Below are positions 9,906 through 18,727 of a DNA stretch of 64,000 nucleotides, one piece after another. Source of the stretch: Clostridium pasteurianum BC1 (GTDB taxonomy: Bacteria; Bacillota; Clostridia; Clostridiales; Clostridiaceae). Made by a program: the position numbers and the translations under genes. The notes under the pieces were generated by a model, which worked only from the letters and a program-made list of their open reading frames with translations, was not told the origin of the DNA and ran no database searches. The DNA is taken from contig NC_021182.1 of NCBI RefSeq assembly GCF_000389635.1, positions 3,100,001 through 3,164,000 on the forward strand, in the 5' to 3' direction. Numbering within the stretch: position 1 is the first letter of the stretch; every line of letters starts with the position of its first letter.

Positions 9906-10676
9906 TTATTTTTTAATTTGTTTTCCCTCACTATTCACAGTATAGTTTTCCTTATAAATTAAGTCTGAAACCTTTACAAAGCTATATCCTTCACTTTTAA
10001 GTTTATTAATTATACGTGTCAAAGTTTCCGGCGTGTACTTTCCCGAATTATGAAATAGTATAATTGATCCTGGACTAATTTTCTTCATTACTCTGTTGTA
10101 TTCTATATCTGCTCCTTGATTTTTCCAATCAATACTATCTACATTCCATTGTATACATTTATGATCTGTTTGCTCTACTACAGCAACACTGCTGTCATTA
10201 TAGGTTCCTTCAGGGAATCTAAAAAGAGTAGGCCTTGTCCCTGTAAGTGCTAAAATCTTAGCATCTGCTGATGCCACTTCATTAATAATTTGATCTTTTG
10301 ATATTCTTGTGAAATCAGAATGTTTGTCTGAGTGATTTCCTATTTCATGTCCTCTTTTAGCTATTTCTCTAGTCATATCTGGAAATTCATCTGCCCATCT
10401 GCCAATGACAAAGAAGGTTGCCTTTACATTTTCCTTATCAAGTACATCTAAAATTTTCGTAGTATTATCATATCCCCAGCTAGTATCAAAGGTTATAGCT
10501 ACATCTTTACTTTGTGTTTCCACAGAATATATAGGAAGATTTTTACCTCCAGATAAGATAGTAGTTTTATCTCCATGATTTAATAATAAAAATGCAATAA
10601 CCGCTAAAGTAAATATCACAATAATACCAATAGTAAGTTTTTTTAAAAAATTTTTTCTAATTACAATTATGTGCAT
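9906..10676 (-). CDS. pdaB: Polysaccharide deacetylase, PdaB family sporulation protein
   Basis: A membrane-anchored NodB-type deacetylase of about 256 residues with one N-terminal transmembrane helix at roughly residues 8-32. Motif 1 is A-I-T-F-D-T-S-W-G, the PdaB version in which the usual T-F-D-D-G is altered. Motif 2 is I-G-N-H-S-D-K-H-S, and the later R-F-P-E-G-T-Y and I-I-L-F-H-N motifs are present. A longer frame beginning with TTG at 10691 would include the GGAGG site, so the ATG at 10676, eight bases from that site, is the better start. Family members act on spore cortex or cell wall. Confidence 0.85.
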   Translation of the reverse strand: MHIIVIRKNFLKKLTIGIIVIFTLAVIAFLLLNHGDKTTILSGGKNLPIYSVETQSKDVAITFDTSWGYDNTTKILDVLDKENVKATFFVIGRWADEFPDMTREIAKRGHEIGNHSDKHSDFTRISKDQIINEVASADAKILALTGTRPTLFRFPEGTYNDSSVAVVEQTDHKCIQWNVDSIDWKNQGADIEYNRVMKKISPGSIILFHNSGKYTPETLTRIINKLKSEGYSFVKVSDLIYKENYTVNSEGKQIKK

Positions 10677-10830
10677 AACTTTAACCTCCAAATTTTATAT
10701 TCTTGTTAATCTATATTCTGTACAAGCTATTTTATGAATGTTAATAACTAAAATATAAAATTTTTTGTGGATTTATTTCTGTATTTTTATGTTATAATAT
10801 ATGGTGATTAAACATTAAGGAGGAAAGAAG

Positions 10831-11358
10831 ATGTTTGACGATACCCTAGAATTAGCTGAAAACAAACTTCTTTTAATATATATTTTAAAACAAATTAAAC
10901 TTCCTGTTTCTAAAAATCAATTAACGGAAATAGTATTAAAAAATAATTTTATAAATTATTTTACCCTGCAGGAATATATTTCTGAACTTATATCTGCTAA
11001 TTTTATAAGTTATAATGATATAGATGGAAAACACAGATTAACAGTAACTTCAAAAGGCGATAAAGTACTTAATATGTTTTCCAATAGAGTGTCAGAGACT
11101 AAAAAAACACTTATTGATACTTACATCAAATCTAACATAATTAATATAAGAAAAGAAATAAGTTTAACTGCCAATTACACTTTAGCTAATAATGACAGCT
11201 TCACAGTAAATTTAAAGGCTACAGAAAATGAAATTACTCTTATAGACCTTAAACTAAATGTAGTATCAAATAAGCAGGCAAGGGATCTTTGTTCAAAATG
11301 GAAAAATAATTCTTCAGAGCTGTATACAAAAATAATAAATATATTAATAGATGATTAA
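10831..11358 (+). CDS. DUF4364 family protein, winged-helix type
   Basis: A 175-residue protein. The first 75 residues read as a winged-helix DNA-binding fold (E-N-K-L-L-L-I-Y-I-L-K-Q-I, then helices and a S-K-G beta wing near residue 85). The C-terminal half is the conserved DUF4364 region. This family is widespread in clostridia with unknown targets. AGGAGG lies before the ATG. The stop overlaps the convergent gene at 11355 by four bases. Confidence 0.8.
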   Translation: MFDDTLELAENKLLLIYILKQIKLPVSKNQLTEIVLKNNFINYFTLQEYISELISANFISYNDIDGKHRLTVTSKGDKVLNMFSNRVSETKKTLIDTYIKSNIINIRKEISLTANYTLANNDSFTVNLKATENEITLIDLKLNVVSNKQARDLCSKWKNNSSELYTKIINILIDD

Positions 11359-12239
11359 AAGAGCAGCATTCCCGTTGGCTCTTTTCCTATACAGATTACC
11401 TTTTTATTACAGTCATTGAAATTTATGCACAGCAATAAATTATTATAGTTATCACCAATATAGATATTTTCTCTATCTTTAATAATTCCTCTAGGCATTC
11501 CACCTACATCTATTCTACTTATTTCAATGAAATTTTTTAAATCTATTATACTAATAGTGCCATCTCCAAAATTTGATACAAAGCACATTTTTTTTTCTAT
11601 GAACATATCCACTGGTGAATTGCCTACTGGTATCCTATGCAGTATTTTTAAGTCCTTTGAAGAAAATATACTTATATTTCCACACTCATCAGAACCTATA
11701 TTGCTTTCGCAAACAAAAATCATCTTTCCATCTTCACTAAAAAGTGCCTTTGTTGGATATTTTCCAACTCTAACATTGCTTATATTATCGTTATTTTCAT
11801 ATTGAAAAAATGTTATGCTATCGCTATTCATATTGGATACAACAATGCCTTTGAAAATTTCATGTATATCAATACTATGTGGCATGTCTCCACAGGGAAT
11901 TTCTTCTTCAATTTGATTTTTTTCAAGACTGTAGTTTACTATATTATTTATATCTCCACAAACAACGAAAGCATTATGTTTAATAACCTTAACATCGTTA
12001 CAATTCATGCCTACAAAAAAATCTTTTTCAACTTTCTTTTTCTCTATATTTATTAGTGACAGCGAATTACTGTAATTATTTGCCACCAATAATTTATCAT
12101 TGTATACACATATACCATGTGGTCCAATTCTATCAATATGATTTTGCTTCAAAGAAATTTCTCCAACTTTCCCAAATATACTAGTATCAACTATGGAAAT
12201 ACTATCCGAATATCCATTACAAATAAACAAGTTCTTCAA
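11355..12239 (-). CDS. YVTN-type beta-propeller protein
   Basis: A 294-residue protein made of about six to seven repeats of 40-45 residues with the pattern N-N-Y-S-N-S-L-S-L-I-N and V-G-x-x-P, typical of the YncE/YVTN beta-propeller fold. There is no signal peptide, so it is probably cytoplasmic. The start is TTG at 12239 with GGGGGAGG upstream. No catalytic motif is visible. Ligand and function are unknown. Confidence 0.75.
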   Translation of the reverse strand: MKNLFICNGYSDSISIVDTSIFGKVGEISLKQNHIDRIGPHGICVYNDKLLVANNYSNSLSLINIEKKKVEKDFFVGMNCNDVKVIKHNAFVVCGDINNIVNYSLEKNQIEEEIPCGDMPHSIDIHEIFKGIVVSNMNSDSITFFQYENNDNISNVRVGKYPTKALFSEDGKMIFVCESNIGSDECGNISIFSSKDLKILHRIPVGNSPVDMFIEKKMCFVSNFGDGTISIIDLKNFIEISRIDVGGMPRGIIKDRENIYIGDNYNNLLLCINFNDCNKKVICIGKEPTGMLLF

Positions 12240-12382
12240 AATACCTCCCCCTCCCTACATTTTATAATATGTAAAACTTCTCTATTGTGCCATTGAGTTA
12301 TTGACAGTATTTAATTTTTTAGTATATATTATAAAAGAGTTAAAATATTTAAAGAAATCAATCAGTAATATAAGAAAAGTGC

Positions 12383-12417
12383 GAAATAACTTGATAGTTA
12401 GTTCGTTTTTTCTCACA
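12383..12417. repeat. Family F intergenic motif, copy 1
   Basis: The block TAGTTAGTTCGTTTTTTCTC followed by AC recurs in near-identical form at 17562-17582 and 30445-30465. The left part GTGCGAAATAAC can pair loosely with GTTAGTTCG. It lies in the divergent space between the propeller gene and the TSCPD gene. Confidence 0.55.
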
Positions 12418-12475
12418 AATAAGAATTGAAATTTAATATATCTGACTTGTACTATTTAGAAAGGTGGAAAATTTA

Positions 12476-12727
12476 ATGTACACATATAAAACTAAGGGTG
12501 TCTGTTCAAGAGAAATAAAATTTGAAGTAAAAGATAATAAGATTACTGAACTTTTATTTATAGGTGGATGTGATGGAAATCTTCAGGGACTTTCAAGATT
12601 GGTAGAAGGACTTGATATAAGTGACGCTATAAATAAACTAAAGGGCATAGACTGTGGTGGGAGAGGTACTTCTTGTCCTGATCAATTATCAAAAGCTCTT
12701 GAAACTTACATTAAAAGCAATAATTAA
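12476..12727 (+). CDS. TSCPD domain protein (TIGR03905-like)
   Basis: An 83-residue protein. It shows the core G-G-C-D-G-N-L-Q-G-L-S-R-L-V-E-G and the Cys-rich end I-D-C-G-G-R-G-T-S-C-P-D-Q-L, the TSCPD signature also found at the C-terminus of some ribonucleotide reductases. The four Cys may bind a metal. The frame is open from a GTG at 12464, but that GTG is part of the AAGGTGG site, so the ATG at 12476 is preferred. Its function is unknown. Confidence 0.85.
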   Translation: MYTYKTKGVCSREIKFEVKDNKITELLFIGGCDGNLQGLSRLVEGLDISDAINKLKGIDCGGRGTSCPDQLSKALETYIKSNN

Positions 12728-12758
12728 AAAAATCCTCACCATAAAGTGAGGATTTTTT
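12726..12758. terminator. Terminator after the TSCPD gene
   Basis: A perfect stem AAAAAATCCTCAC / GTGAGGATTTTTT with a 6-base loop. The A- and T-runs make it work in both directions. Confidence 0.9.
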
Positions 12759-12770
12759 AATTATACATCT

Positions 12771-12806
12771 CCAAGGAAATAACTAAGCAATATGCTGGTG
12801 CATTTA
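12771..12806. repeat. Degenerate end of the 159-bp element
   Basis: CCAAGGAAATAACTAAGCAATATGCTGGT matches the left end and adjacent bases of the element at 20326 in most positions (shared AAATAACTA, TATGCT and GT blocks). No partner end follows, so this is a solo or decayed copy. Confidence 0.45.
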
Positions 12807-12824
12807 CCCTTTTATTTATTTTCC

Positions 12825-13991
12825 CTATATTTCTTTAAAAACTTCTTCCAATATTTCAAAAGCATCATCAATATCCTTCTTTTCCACATTTAAAGGAGGT
12901 AATATTCTCACTACATCAGCTCCTGCTGTAATAAGCAAAAGTCCTTTTTCAAAACATTTGTTGATAATACTCTTAGTATCTATACTTAATTGTATACCTA
13001 TAAGAAGACCCATACCTCTTATTTCCCTTATACAATTATATCTTTCCTGAAGCTTAACCAATTTAGATTTTATATATTCTCCCTTTTCGTCTACAGAGTC
13101 TATAATCTTACCATCAATAAGTTCATTTAAAATGCAAAGGCCTATAGCTGTACCCATTGGATTTCCGCCAAAGGTGTTGCCATGATCACCAGGTACAAAA
13201 GCAGAAGCTGCCTTTTCCTTAGCGAGTACTGCACCAATTGGGAAACCACCACCAAGAGCCTTTGCAATACATATAACATCAGGAACAACTCCAAATTTTT
13301 GATATGCAAAAAGCTTTCCACTTCTTCCAACACCACACTGTACTTCATCAAAGACCAATAATGCATTGTGATTGTCACATAAGTCTCTAAGGAGCTGCAA
13401 GTATTCTTTATGAGCACATATTATTCCACCCTCACCCTGTATTGGTTCTACTATAACTGCACAGGTATTGTCACTAATTGCGCTCTTAATCTCTTCCATA
13501 TCATTAAATTGTACACTTTTAACATTTCCTATTAAGGGCTTAAATTGTTTCTGATATTTAGGCTGACCAGTTACTGATAGTGATCCCATAGTACGTCCAT
13601 GAAAAGAATTATCCATGTATATTATTTCACTCTTATCATCTGTTCCAACCATTCTCCCATACTTTCTTGAAAGCTTTAATGCAGTTTCAATGGATTCCGT
13701 TCCGCTGTTACAGAAAAAAACCTTCTGATGATCAGTATTTTCACATAATTTTTCAGCTAAATCCATTGCATTTTGATTCCAATAATAGTTAGAGATATGC
13801 ATAAGCTTTTCAGCCTGATTTTTTATTGTGTTTACAATTTTATCATTGGCATGACCAAGACAATTAACTGCTACACCAGAAACAAAGTCTATGTACTCTT
13901 TGCCTTTGGAGTCAAAAAGTCTTGCTCCCTTACCCTTCTCAAAAGTTACATCAAATCTTCCATAAGTATTCATTATATTGCCTTTTGACAT
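12825..13991 (-). CDS. argD: Acetylornithine aminotransferase
   Basis: A 388-residue class III PLP aminotransferase that converts N-acetylglutamate semialdehyde to N-acetylornithine. It contains F-C-N-S-G-T-E-S-I-E-T-A-L-K near residue 95, the PLP aspartate in V-F-D-E-V-Q-C-G-V-G-R and the Schiff-base Lys in I-A-K-A-L-G-G-G-F-P near residue 245. The ATG at 13991 follows AGAGGGGGA. The gene overlaps the end of argB by 19 bases in another frame, so the pair is co-transcribed. Confidence 0.94.
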   Translation of the reverse strand: MSKGNIMNTYGRFDVTFEKGKGARLFDSKGKEYIDFVSGVAVNCLGHANDKIVNTIKNQAEKLMHISNYYWNQNAMDLAEKLCENTDHQKVFFCNSGTESIETALKLSRKYGRMVGTDDKSEIIYMDNSFHGRTMGSLSVTGQPKYQKQFKPLIGNVKSVQFNDMEEIKSAISDNTCAVIVEPIQGEGGIICAHKEYLQLLRDLCDNHNALLVFDEVQCGVGRSGKLFAYQKFGVVPDVICIAKALGGGFPIGAVLAKEKAASAFVPGDHGNTFGGNPMGTAIGLCILNELIDGKIIDSVDEKGEYIKSKLVKLQERYNCIREIRGMGLLIGIQLSIDTKSIINKCFEKGLLLITAGADVVRILPPLNVEKKDIDDAFEILEEVFKEI

Positions 13992-14866
13992 TGATTATCC
14001 CCCTCTTTTTCCTCTATTATTGTACCACAGTTACTAAATATATTATTAATAAGGCAGTGCTCTTTTCTTCCATCAATTAAATGTACATTATGAGTACCAT
14101 TTTTTATAGCTTCCATACAACACTCCATTTTAGGTATCATACCTCCGCTTATTATCCCATCTCTTATATAATCATGTATTTTATCTAAGGTTAAATATTC
14201 TATAAGACTATTCTTATTATTTATATCCTCATATACGCCTTCTACATCTGTTAATATAATAAGCTTATCAGCCTTAATTGCTGAGCTTATAAAGGAAGCT
14301 GCATAATCTGCATTTATATTATATTTATTTCCATCTTTATCATATCCTACAGGAGAAACAACAGGTACTTGGCCTGACTTTATTAAGCTTATAAGCATAG
14401 TTTCATTTATATTAACAACTTCTCCTACAAAACCTATATCAATTTTTTCTCCATTATCATATATATATTTTTTTCGTGCCTCTATTAACTTACTGTCTAT
14501 TCCACTTACTCCTATGGCATTTAATCCCCTTAAACTTAAGTTAAGTGATATATCCTTATTTACCATTCCACACAATACCATTTGAACTATTTCCATTACA
14601 TTTTCGTCAGTGACTCTAAGACCATTCACAAATTTACTTTCAATGCCAGTTTTGTTAAGCCATTTGGATATAAGAGGACCCCCTCCATGAACAATAACTA
14701 TATTCACTCCATACTGTCTCATAGTGGCTACATCGTTTAAAAATGCATTTTTGGCTTCTTCATTTTTCATTATACTTCCGCCATATTTTATTACAAATGT
14801 TTTTCCCTTTAAACTGCTTAGTGCAGGCAAAGGCTCTAAAGAAACTGCTCCTTCTTCATCTTTCAT
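13973..14866 (-). CDS. argB: Acetylglutamate kinase
   Basis: A 297-residue amino acid kinase that phosphorylates N-acetylglutamate. Signature motifs are the N-terminal K-Y-G-G-S-I-M, V-H-G-G-G-P near residue 60 and D-V-E-G-V-Y near residue 205. The C-terminal G-G-M-I-P-K-M is the nucleotide-binding lid. It is the first gene of the leftward argBD unit, with the promoter region shared with argC. Confidence 0.95.
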   Translation of the reverse strand: MKDEEGAVSLEPLPALSSLKGKTFVIKYGGSIMKNEEAKNAFLNDVATMRQYGVNIVIVHGGGPLISKWLNKTGIESKFVNGLRVTDENVMEIVQMVLCGMVNKDISLNLSLRGLNAIGVSGIDSKLIEARKKYIYDNGEKIDIGFVGEVVNINETMLISLIKSGQVPVVSPVGYDKDGNKYNINADYAASFISSAIKADKLIILTDVEGVYEDINNKNSLIEYLTLDKIHDYIRDGIISGGMIPKMECCMEAIKNGTHNVHLIDGRKEHCLINNIFSNCGTIIEEKEGDNQCQKAI

Positions 14867-15020
14867 ATTAAAGCACCTACCTTATTTTTTTACATGTATA
14901 ATTATACACACTTAAATATAATTATTCAATATTTTCAATAAAAATTATGTTTTTTTATTGAATAACATATATATATTATGTATAATCAGTTTAAAAGTCA
15001 ATATAAATTGGAGTGATAAT
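14867..15020. promoter_or_regulatory. Divergent arg control region with ArgR-like palindromes
   Basis: Between argB and argC lies a perfect 14-bp palindrome TGTATAATTATACA at 14895-14908 and a related half-site TATGTATAAT near 14977. AT-rich ATTATTCA-type half-sites sit near 14921 and 14959. The arrangement resembles the paired ARG boxes bound by the arginine-sensing repressor ArgR/AhrC. Binding is inferred from the motif and from the flanking arg genes only. Confidence 0.5.
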
Positions 15021-16058
15021 ATGATAAAAGCAGGAATAATTGGATCTACAGGTTATTCAGGAGAAGAGCTTACTGGATTACTATATAAACATCCACAGGT
15101 AGAAATTGATTTTTTATGCTCTCACAGCTATGTAAATGAACGCTTTAGCAATTTGTATGGTAATCTGAAAAGATTTGTAGATGAAAAATGTGTAAGTGAC
15201 GAAGAGGCTTTTAAAAGAATCAAAGACATAGACATATTATTCACCGCGCTGCCCTCTGGAAAAGCTTTGGAATTTGGAAAAGCAGCTATGGAAAGTGAAA
15301 TTAAATTTATAGATATAGGATCAGACTTCAGACTTAAAACTACAGAACTTTATAAAGAATGGTATAATCTTGAGCATAATTATGCTGCACTTTTAGAAAA
15401 AGCTGTGTATGGTTTACCTGAATTAAATAGATCAAAAATAAAGGAAGCTGAACTTATTGCTAATCCAGGGTGTTATCCTACGGCCAGCACATTAGCTCTT
15501 GCTCCTCTTGTAAAGAATAATATTATAGATACCACTAGTATCATTATAGACGCCAAATCAGGAGTCTCAGGAGCTGGGAGAAAGGCTTCCATAGCCAACC
15601 TATTTGTAGAGTGCAATGACTCTGTAAAAGCTTATGGTGTAACTACCCATAGACATACCCCTGAAATTGAACAGAATCTATCAGAACTATCCTCAGAAGA
15701 AATAAAATTAACCTTTACTCCACATTTGATTCCCATGAGCAGAGGTATTCTTTCTGTGTGTTATGGAAAGCTAACAAATGAAACAGATTCTGAAAAGCTG
15801 ATGGATTTATATAGAGATTTTTATAAAAATGAATACTTTGTAAGAGTAATTGACGAACTGCCTGAAACAAGATGGGTTAAAGGTTCTAATTTCTGCGATA
15901 TAAGCTTAAGAGTAGACACACGAACAAATAGAGTTATAGTTGTTTCTGCTATAGACAACCTAGTGAAGGGCGCTGCTGGTCAGGCTGTTCAAAACATGAA
16001 TCTTATGTTTGGTTTGAAAGAAAATACTGCACTGGAAAACACCCCAATTTTTCCTTAA
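15021..16058 (+). CDS. argC: N-acetyl-gamma-glutamyl-phosphate reductase
   Basis: A 345-residue NADP-dependent reductase. The N-terminal Rossmann motif is [13 protein letters not shown]. The active-site Cys lies in N-P-G-C-Y-P-T-A near residue 150. The frame is open further left, but TTGGAGTGATAAT places the start at the ATG at 15021. It is the first gene of the rightward argCJ unit. Confidence 0.95.
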   Translation: MIKAGIIGSTGYSGEELTGLLYKHPQVEIDFLCSHSYVNERFSNLYGNLKRFVDEKCVSDEEAFKRIKDIDILFTALPSGKALEFGKAAMESEIKFIDIGSDFRLKTTELYKEWYNLEHNYAALLEKAVYGLPELNRSKIKEAELIANPGCYPTASTLALAPLVKNNIIDTTSIIIDAKSGVSGAGRKASIANLFVECNDSVKAYGVTTHRHTPEIEQNLSELSSEEIKLTFTPHLIPMSRGILSVCYGKLTNETDSEKLMDLYRDFYKNEYFVRVIDELPETRWVKGSNFCDISLRVDTRTNRVIVVSAIDNLVKGAAGQAVQNMNLMFGLKENTALENTPIFP

Positions 16059-16063
16059 TAATT

Positions 16064-16200
16064 TATCTAAGCTGAGTGGGAATACAAACTTATATTCAAA
16101 AAGTATATTTATCCAGTATGAATGTACATAATAAAATCTTTCAGTATAAAGATTAAGCAATTTGTTAATGGGCATTAAGGCACATTCAAATAAATAACTA
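16064..16200. repeat. Repeat remnants between argC and argJ
   Basis: The left part (ATCTAAGCTGAGTGGGAATA) resembles one arm of the hairpin at 20229. The right part at 16178-16200 (AGGCACATTCAAATAAATAA, then CTA) matches the left terminal repeat of the 159-bp element with one change. No right end follows. The space therefore holds fragments of the same two repeats that lie side by side at 20226-20484. Confidence 0.6.
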
Positions 16201-16259
16201 TTGTAAAAGATTCTTTATTTCTTTGAGTTGCCTTACTAATATAGAAAGAAGGCTATTAT

Positions 16260-17483
16260 ATGGATTTAATAAAAATATTAGAAAATAAAACGATAACTGA
16301 TGTACCATACTTTAAAGCATCCGGTATTCATTGTGGATTAAAAAAAGTGAAAAAGGATTTATGTGTTATATATAGTGAAAAAAAAGCTGTAGCTGCAGCA
16401 ACCTTCACTAAAAATAAAGTGAAAGCTGCACCAATACTTTTGAATATGAAATTCATAGAGAACGAAAATACTCAAGCTATTGTCGTTAACAGCGGAAATG
16501 CCAATGCCTGCACTGGTGAAGATGGTTATTCCGATGCTCTTTCTATGGCTGAAACAACTTCACAGGCTCTAGGATTGTCTCCGGAAGAAGTTATTGTAGC
16601 TTCAACTGGTGTAATCGGAGTTCCCATGCCTATGGATACAATAACTTCAGGAATTGGAATGGCTTGTGAGGCTCTATCCTATGAAGGTGGCGAAGATGCC
16701 GCTAAAGCTATTATGACCACGGATACAACCGAGAAAATAATTACGGTGGAATTCAATCTTGGGTCTAAGGCGGCTAAAATTAGTGCTATGGCAAAAGGTT
16801 CTGGTATGATACATCCCAATATGGGAACTATGCTAAGTTTTTTGGCAACGGATGCCAACATCTCAAAAGCAATGCTAAATAAGGCATTAAAGGAAAGTGT
16901 TGAAGACTCTTATAATATGGTATCTGTAGATGGAGACACCAGCACTAATGATATGGTGGTAATACTTGCTAATGGAGCCTGTGAAAATACTCTTATTGAC
17001 ACTGAAGATGAGAATTATAATATTTTTAAAAAGGCTCTTCATTTCGTAAATGTGGAGATTGCAAAGATGATTGCAGGAGATGGGGAAGGTGCTACAAAAT
17101 TAATTGAAACTAATGTCTATAATGCACGTTCTTTAAAGGATGCTAAAATCTGTGCAAAGGCTGTTATAACTTCAAGCCTTGTAAAAGCTGCTTTTTTTGG
17201 TGCTGATGCTAACTGGGGAAGAATCATATGCGCCTTAGGCTACAGTGGTGCAGAACTTGACGTAAATGAAATCAACATATTCTTTAGCAACAGTGTTGGC
17301 AAGATTCAAATATGCCAAAAGGGTGGTAATATAGATTTTGATGAAACCGCAGCAAAGAAAATATTAGAGCAGGAAAAAATAACTGTTACCATAGATTTAA
17401 ATGACGGTAACTATAATGCTACTGCTTGGGGCTGCGATTTAACTTATGATTACGTTAAAATAAATGGTTCTTACAGAAGCTAG
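16260..17483 (+). CDS. argJ: Bifunctional ornithine/glutamate N-acetyltransferase
   Basis: A 407-residue ArgJ protein that moves the acetyl group from acetylornithine to glutamate. The protein cleaves itself before the Thr nucleophile in P-N-M-G-T-M-L-S-F, where Thr is residue 190, and K-G-S-G-M-I-H-P precedes it. The C-terminal half carries D-A-N-W-G-R-I-I-C-A-L-G-Y-S-G. AGAAGG lies before the ATG. No separate argA or argE is present here, so the cyclic pathway is likely. Whether it also uses acetyl-CoA cannot be told from sequence. Confidence 0.94.
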   Translation: MDLIKILENKTITDVPYFKASGIHCGLKKVKKDLCVIYSEKKAVAAATFTKNKVKAAPILLNMKFIENENTQAIVVNSGNANACTGEDGYSDALSMAETTSQALGLSPEEVIVASTGVIGVPMPMDTITSGIGMACEALSYEGGEDAAKAIMTTDTTEKIITVEFNLGSKAAKISAMAKGSGMIHPNMGTMLSFLATDANISKAMLNKALKESVEDSYNMVSVDGDTSTNDMVVILANGACENTLIDTEDENYNIFKKALHFVNVEIAKMIAGDGEGATKLIETNVYNARSLKDAKICAKAVITSSLVKAAFFGADANWGRIICALGYSGAELDVNEINIFFSNSVGKIQICQKGGNIDFDETAAKKILEQEKITVTIDLNDGNYNATAWGCDLTYDYVKINGSYRS

Positions 17484-17509
17484 GAATCTAAGTATTATAT
17501 AAGAAGATG

Positions 17510-17582
17510 GCGAACTAAAATCGGAAAAATTGCACCCTTGGGGAGTGTAAATATTACCATTTATTAGTTCGCTCTTTCTCAC
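17510..17582. repeat. Family F inverted repeat, copy 2
   Basis: The arms GCGAACTAA (17510-17518) and TTAGTTCGC (17564-17572) enclose about 45 bases, followed by TCTTTCTCAC. The same right end occurs at 12398-12416 and at the left prophage boundary. It may act as a weak terminator between convergent genes. Confidence 0.55.
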
Positions 17583-17611
17583 TATTCCGTATTAATCAAA
17601 TCCCCATCCTA

Positions 17612-18547
17612 TCAAATATTGAATCTCTTCATAAAATTATTTATAGTTGAAACTAAAATTATCACTGCCCTATTTCCCTTGTCTATATCCTCTAAGATAC
17701 TTGTACCATTGCAATATTGAATAAACTCAAAAATACTCCAGTTTATCCATGGTTTATTTATATCTACTTTAAAATCGTTTTTCCTTTGAGGAAAAATAAG
17801 CCTTAACTCCTCATAATTACTGTCTTCATATCTCATATCGGAACTGTATTTATATATGAACTCGCAAGCTTTTTTATAAGCTGCATACTTTTTATCTTGA
17901 TTACATTTTACCCAGGCAATTATTAACATAGCTCTTACAAATAAATCTTTTTCCTTTAATCTTTCAATTAGGCCCATAACCTTATTTTCGCTGCAAAGCC
18001 TATATAGAAAAAAAATTTTAACTTTTAGATCCAAGCCACTCCATTTTTTAAGTAGTTTGTTTTCTTCTAAATAAAATAATATATTTATTTTTTCCTCTAT
18101 ATCTAGAAATTTAAATACATTATCCCTCTCCTTAAATTCCAGATCCATAGACTCCAAAATTCTTCTCTTTTCTTCTTTATCCAAATTTAAAATTTTAGGA
18201 AATAATACCTCTATATCTGAAGCATCAGCATCTTTAAAAAAACTTACTATGATCGGCATATAATATTCTTTTCTACTGCTGAAAACACATGTTTTAATAA
18301 GAGTCCCTTCCTTTTCATTTTTTAGTAATTTTACTTTGAGAGCCTGTTCCATATTATTTTTATAATTAACTCCAATTTCAAATGATACAACTGTACCAGG
18401 AGTAAGTAATTTAGCTTTACAATGCAAATGATTTCTATTTACATATAAATCTGGCTGATTGTCCCTAAGTATATATCCAAAATCATTTAACTTATGAATT
18501 CTAGGGTTAAATCCACCAAACCACTTAATTATACCTACTTCTCTCAT
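17612..18547 (-). CDS. Cold-shock-domain protein with a long novel C-terminal region
   Basis: A protein of about 311 residues. The first 70 residues match the cold-shock OB fold: G-I-I-K-W-F-G-G-F, then F-G-Y-I-L-R, D-L-Y-V-N-R-N-H-L (in place of D-V-F-V-H) and P-G-T-V-V-S-F-E-I. The remaining 240 residues are mostly helical and lack a motif I know. Upstream in-frame ATGs at 18580 and 18556 exist, but GGGAGATGAAACTT places the start at 18547. It is probably an RNA- or DNA-binding protein. The function of the long C-terminus is unknown. Confidence 0.65.
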   Translation of the reverse strand: MREVGIIKWFGGFNPRIHKLNDFGYILRDNQPDLYVNRNHLHCKAKLLTPGTVVSFEIGVNYKNNMEQALKVKLLKNEKEGTLIKTCVFSSRKEYYMPIIVSFFKDADASDIEVLFPKILNLDKEEKRRILESMDLEFKERDNVFKFLDIEEKINILFYLEENKLLKKWSGLDLKVKIFFLYRLCSENKVMGLIERLKEKDLFVRAMLIIAWVKCNQDKKYAAYKKACEFIYKYSSDMRYEDSNYEELRLIFPQRKNDFKVDINKPWINWSIFEFIQYCNGTSILEDIDKGNRAVIILVSTINNFMKRFNI

Positions 18548-18586
18548 AAGTTTCATCTCCCGTTCATAAATATTAAACATTTATCT

Positions 18587-18661
18587 GCTGGCTATCCCCT
18601 CTAATACTCCCATGGCACTCTGTGAAAGTTGGAGTAAAGGGTGGCTACGTCCCTGGATAAC
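18587..18661. repeat. Intergenic hairpin repeat, family E copy 2
   Basis: Begins GGCTATCCCCTCTAATACTC and ends GGTGGCTACGTCCCTGGATA, matching both ends of the copy at 423-491. The inner part differs but also folds (ACTCCCATGG opposite TTGGAGT). The conserved ends with a variable middle suggest the ends are what is maintained. Confidence 0.7.
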
Positions 18662-18684
18662 GATTTACCCTAAAGGATAACAAT

Positions 18685-18715
18685 TTCTAAGTATCAAAAA
18701 TACTGATACTTAGAA
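18685..18715 (-). terminator. Hairpin after folC
   Basis: The perfect 11-bp arms TTCTAAGTATC and GATACTTAGAA enclose a 9-base loop just beyond the folC stop. The T-run on the minus strand is weak (ATTGTT), so termination may be partial. Confidence 0.55.
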
Positions 18716-18727
18716 CTCTGTTTATAA

